This document shows, piece after piece, positions 4,879 through 5,568 of a stretch of 5,568 nucleotides of DNA (its first letter is position 1; the number at the start of each line of letters is the position of its first letter). The notes under the pieces were generated by a model, which searched no databases, was not told the DNA's origin, and was given only the letters and a program-made list of their open reading frames with translations. The DNA is from Oscillospiraceae bacterium (GTDB lineage: Bacteria > Bacillota > Clostridia > Oscillospirales > Oscillospiraceae), in NCBI GenBank assembly GCA_017558545.1, contig JAFYUG010000062.1:1-5568 (forward strand). The letters are read 5' to 3'. The position numbers were made by a program, and so were the translations under genes.

Positions 4879-4887
4879 TGTTTTCCC

Positions 4888-5277
4888 ATGCAGGAAGTTT
4901 ATGAATTTCTGAAAAAGTGCGGCACTTACTATCTGGCAACTGTTGAAGGCGACCAGCCCCGCGTTCGCCCCTTCGGCACCATTGATCTTTTTGAGGATAA
5001 GCTCTATATCCAGACCGGCAAGAGCAAGCCCTGCTTTGCACAGATGAACGGCGCAAAGGTTGAAATCTGCGCATTCGATGGCGGCGTATGGCTCCGCGTT
5101 GCAGCAACTCTGGTTGATGATGACCGCTACGAGGCCAAGGCACATATGCTGGATAACTATCCCAATCTCAAGAGAATGTATGACGCAGCCGATGCAAACA
5201 CCGCAGTTCTCTACCTGAAGGATGCCACCGCAACCTTCTCCAGCTTCACCGCAGCTCCCAGAACCGTACAGTTCTAA
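4888..5277 (+). CDS. Pyridoxamine 5'-phosphate oxidase-like FMN-binding split-barrel protein
   Basis: A small 129-residue cytoplasmic protein of the PNPOx-like split-barrel fold, expected to be a flavin-binding homodimer. YYLATVEGDQPRVRPFG (14-30) is the usual first beta-hairpin contacting the flavin phosphate. KLYIQTGKSKPCFAQM (38-53) is the second conserved strand and helix, and VWLRVAAT (67-74) the central strand. The C-terminal LKDATATFSSFTAAPRTVQF (110-129) matches the close of the clostridial single-domain family. At ~130 residues it is too short to be a classical PdxH and lacks its C-terminal region, so true pyridoxamine phosphate oxidase activity is unlikely; such proteins are mostly uncharacterised flavin reductase-like or cofactor-binding proteins. 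It shares a divergent promoter region with the LUD gene. Confidence 0.88.
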   Translation: MQEVYEFLKKCGTYYLATVEGDQPRVRPFGTIDLFEDKLYIQTGKSKPCFAQMNGAKVEICAFDGGVWLRVAATLVDDDRYEAKAHMLDNYPNLKRMYDAADANTAVLYLKDATATFSSFTAAPRTVQF

Positions 5278-5294
5278 GGATAAATACATAAAAA

Positions 5295-5310
5295 GCCACC
5301 TTTAGGCGGC
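5295..5310 (-). terminator. Hairpin acting as terminator mainly on the minus strand
   Basis: GCCACC / GGCGGC around TTTA. In plus-strand RNA the stem has an A-C mismatch and no T-run after it. In minus-strand RNA the same position is a G-U pair and the stem is followed by TTTTTATG. It therefore looks better suited to transcripts arriving from the right than to the flavoprotein gene ending at 5277. Confidence 0.5.
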
Positions 5311-5330
5311 CTCACATAGGGATTTACACG

Positions 5331-5438
5331 GTTTTGAATGAATCTTTTTCCCCGCAGCTTCCCCCGCCTCTTTTGAAATACACAAAGTATTTCTGTAAGA
5401 GCCGGAGTTGCTGCAAGAAAAAATCTTTCATTCAAAAC
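5331..5438. repeat. Imperfect inverted repeat with inner hairpin
   Basis: Outer arms GTTTTGAATGA (5331-5341) and TCATTCAAAAC (5428-5438) are exact. Pairing continues inward with mismatches to GCAGC (5354-5358) and GCTGC (5410-5414), giving arms of about 29 bases. The centre holds a perfect hairpin GAAATAC/GTATTTC (5375-5381 with 5387-5393). No gene is supported; frames open on both strands here lack start signals. Confidence 0.6.
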
Positions 5439-5447
5439 TGCAAAGCA

Positions 5448-5554
5448 CTCCAAAGTAATATATTTTTCTGCAAGACAAAGAAAAAATCCATGGCAAGGCT
5501 GTCGCCTGCCATGGATTTTCTTCGAAGTATTGCGGGAAAAGATACACTTTGGAG
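5448..5554. repeat. Inverted repeat bracketing a terminator-like hairpin
   Basis: CTCCAAAGT (5448-5456) and ACTTTGGAG (5546-5554) are exact 9-base inverted arms, 89 bases apart, enclosing the strong hairpin at 5483-5519. Together with the inverted repeat just to the left this suggests a short palindromic element continuing to, or past, the window edge. Confidence 0.4.
5483..5519. terminator. Strong terminator-like hairpin near the right edge
   Basis: Stem AAAATCCATGGC / GCCATGGATTTT (12 bp), then a bulged A5495 and an inner stem AGGC/GCCT around TGTC. The plus strand continues TTTTCTTC; the minus strand continues TTTTTTCTTTG, the better U-tract. No gene is visible between 5278 and 5483, so it may terminate a minus-strand gene to the right or be part of the repeat. 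Confidence 0.6.
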
Positions 5555-5568
5555 CGTATAAATCTCTA

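Noticed and set aside
4867..5289. 140-codon minus-strand frame opposite the split-barrel gene
   Set aside because: Cys/Ile-rich shadow with no upstream ribosome binding site; the plus strand matches a known family over its whole length.
5334..5561. 75-codon plus-strand frame at the right edge
   Set aside because: It lies across both inverted repeats and the terminator hairpin, is Lys/Ser/Cys-rich with low-complexity stretches, and has no ribosome binding site.

Overview
The window looks like chromosomal DNA from a Gram-positive anaerobe of the class Clostridia, probably a gut Oscillospirales (Ruminococcaceae-like) species. The reasons are purine-rich GGAGG-type ribosome binding sites, short intergenic regions with intrinsic terminators, a ROK glucokinase with a CxC zinc motif, a LUD-domain protein typical of clostridia, and intergenic palindromes of a kind I recall as common in gut Clostridia. 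Taxonomy is inference; there is no marker gene.

Layout. Positions 1-1672 hold the 3' end of a family 13 glycoside hydrolase (cyclomaltodextrinase/neopullulanase-like) and, overlapping it by 20 bases, a complete LacI-family repressor. This looks like the tail of an alpha-glucan utilisation operon that ends with its own regulator. Positions 1673-2437 contain no convincing gene. They hold two terminator-like hairpins, then a 527-bp block (1898-2424) bounded by identical 32-bp inverted ends and filled with at least seven separate palindromes. Positions 2472-3008 (minus) encode a small polytopic membrane protein of the YgjV family. Divergent from it, 3165-4100 encodes a ROK glucokinase. Past a bidirectional terminator, 4145-4735 (minus) encodes a LUD-domain 'lactate utilisation' protein. 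Divergent from that, 4888-5277 encodes a small FMN-binding split-barrel protein. Positions 5278-5568 hold no supported gene but contain nested inverted repeats and two hairpins whose U-tracts favour minus-strand termination.

How the genes relate. The GH13 enzyme would release maltose and glucose, and the glucokinase could phosphorylate the glucose, but the two lie in separate transcription units. The LUD and flavin-type proteins share a 152-bp divergent promoter region and may be redox-related. The GH13/lacI pair uses more A/T-ending codons than the genes from 3165 onward, so the palindrome block marks a compositional boundary. I see no phage, CRISPR, tRNA, rRNA or transposase gene. The most unusual material is the palindrome block: three copies of a two-hairpin module differ completely in their second hairpin while each keeps its arms complementary.
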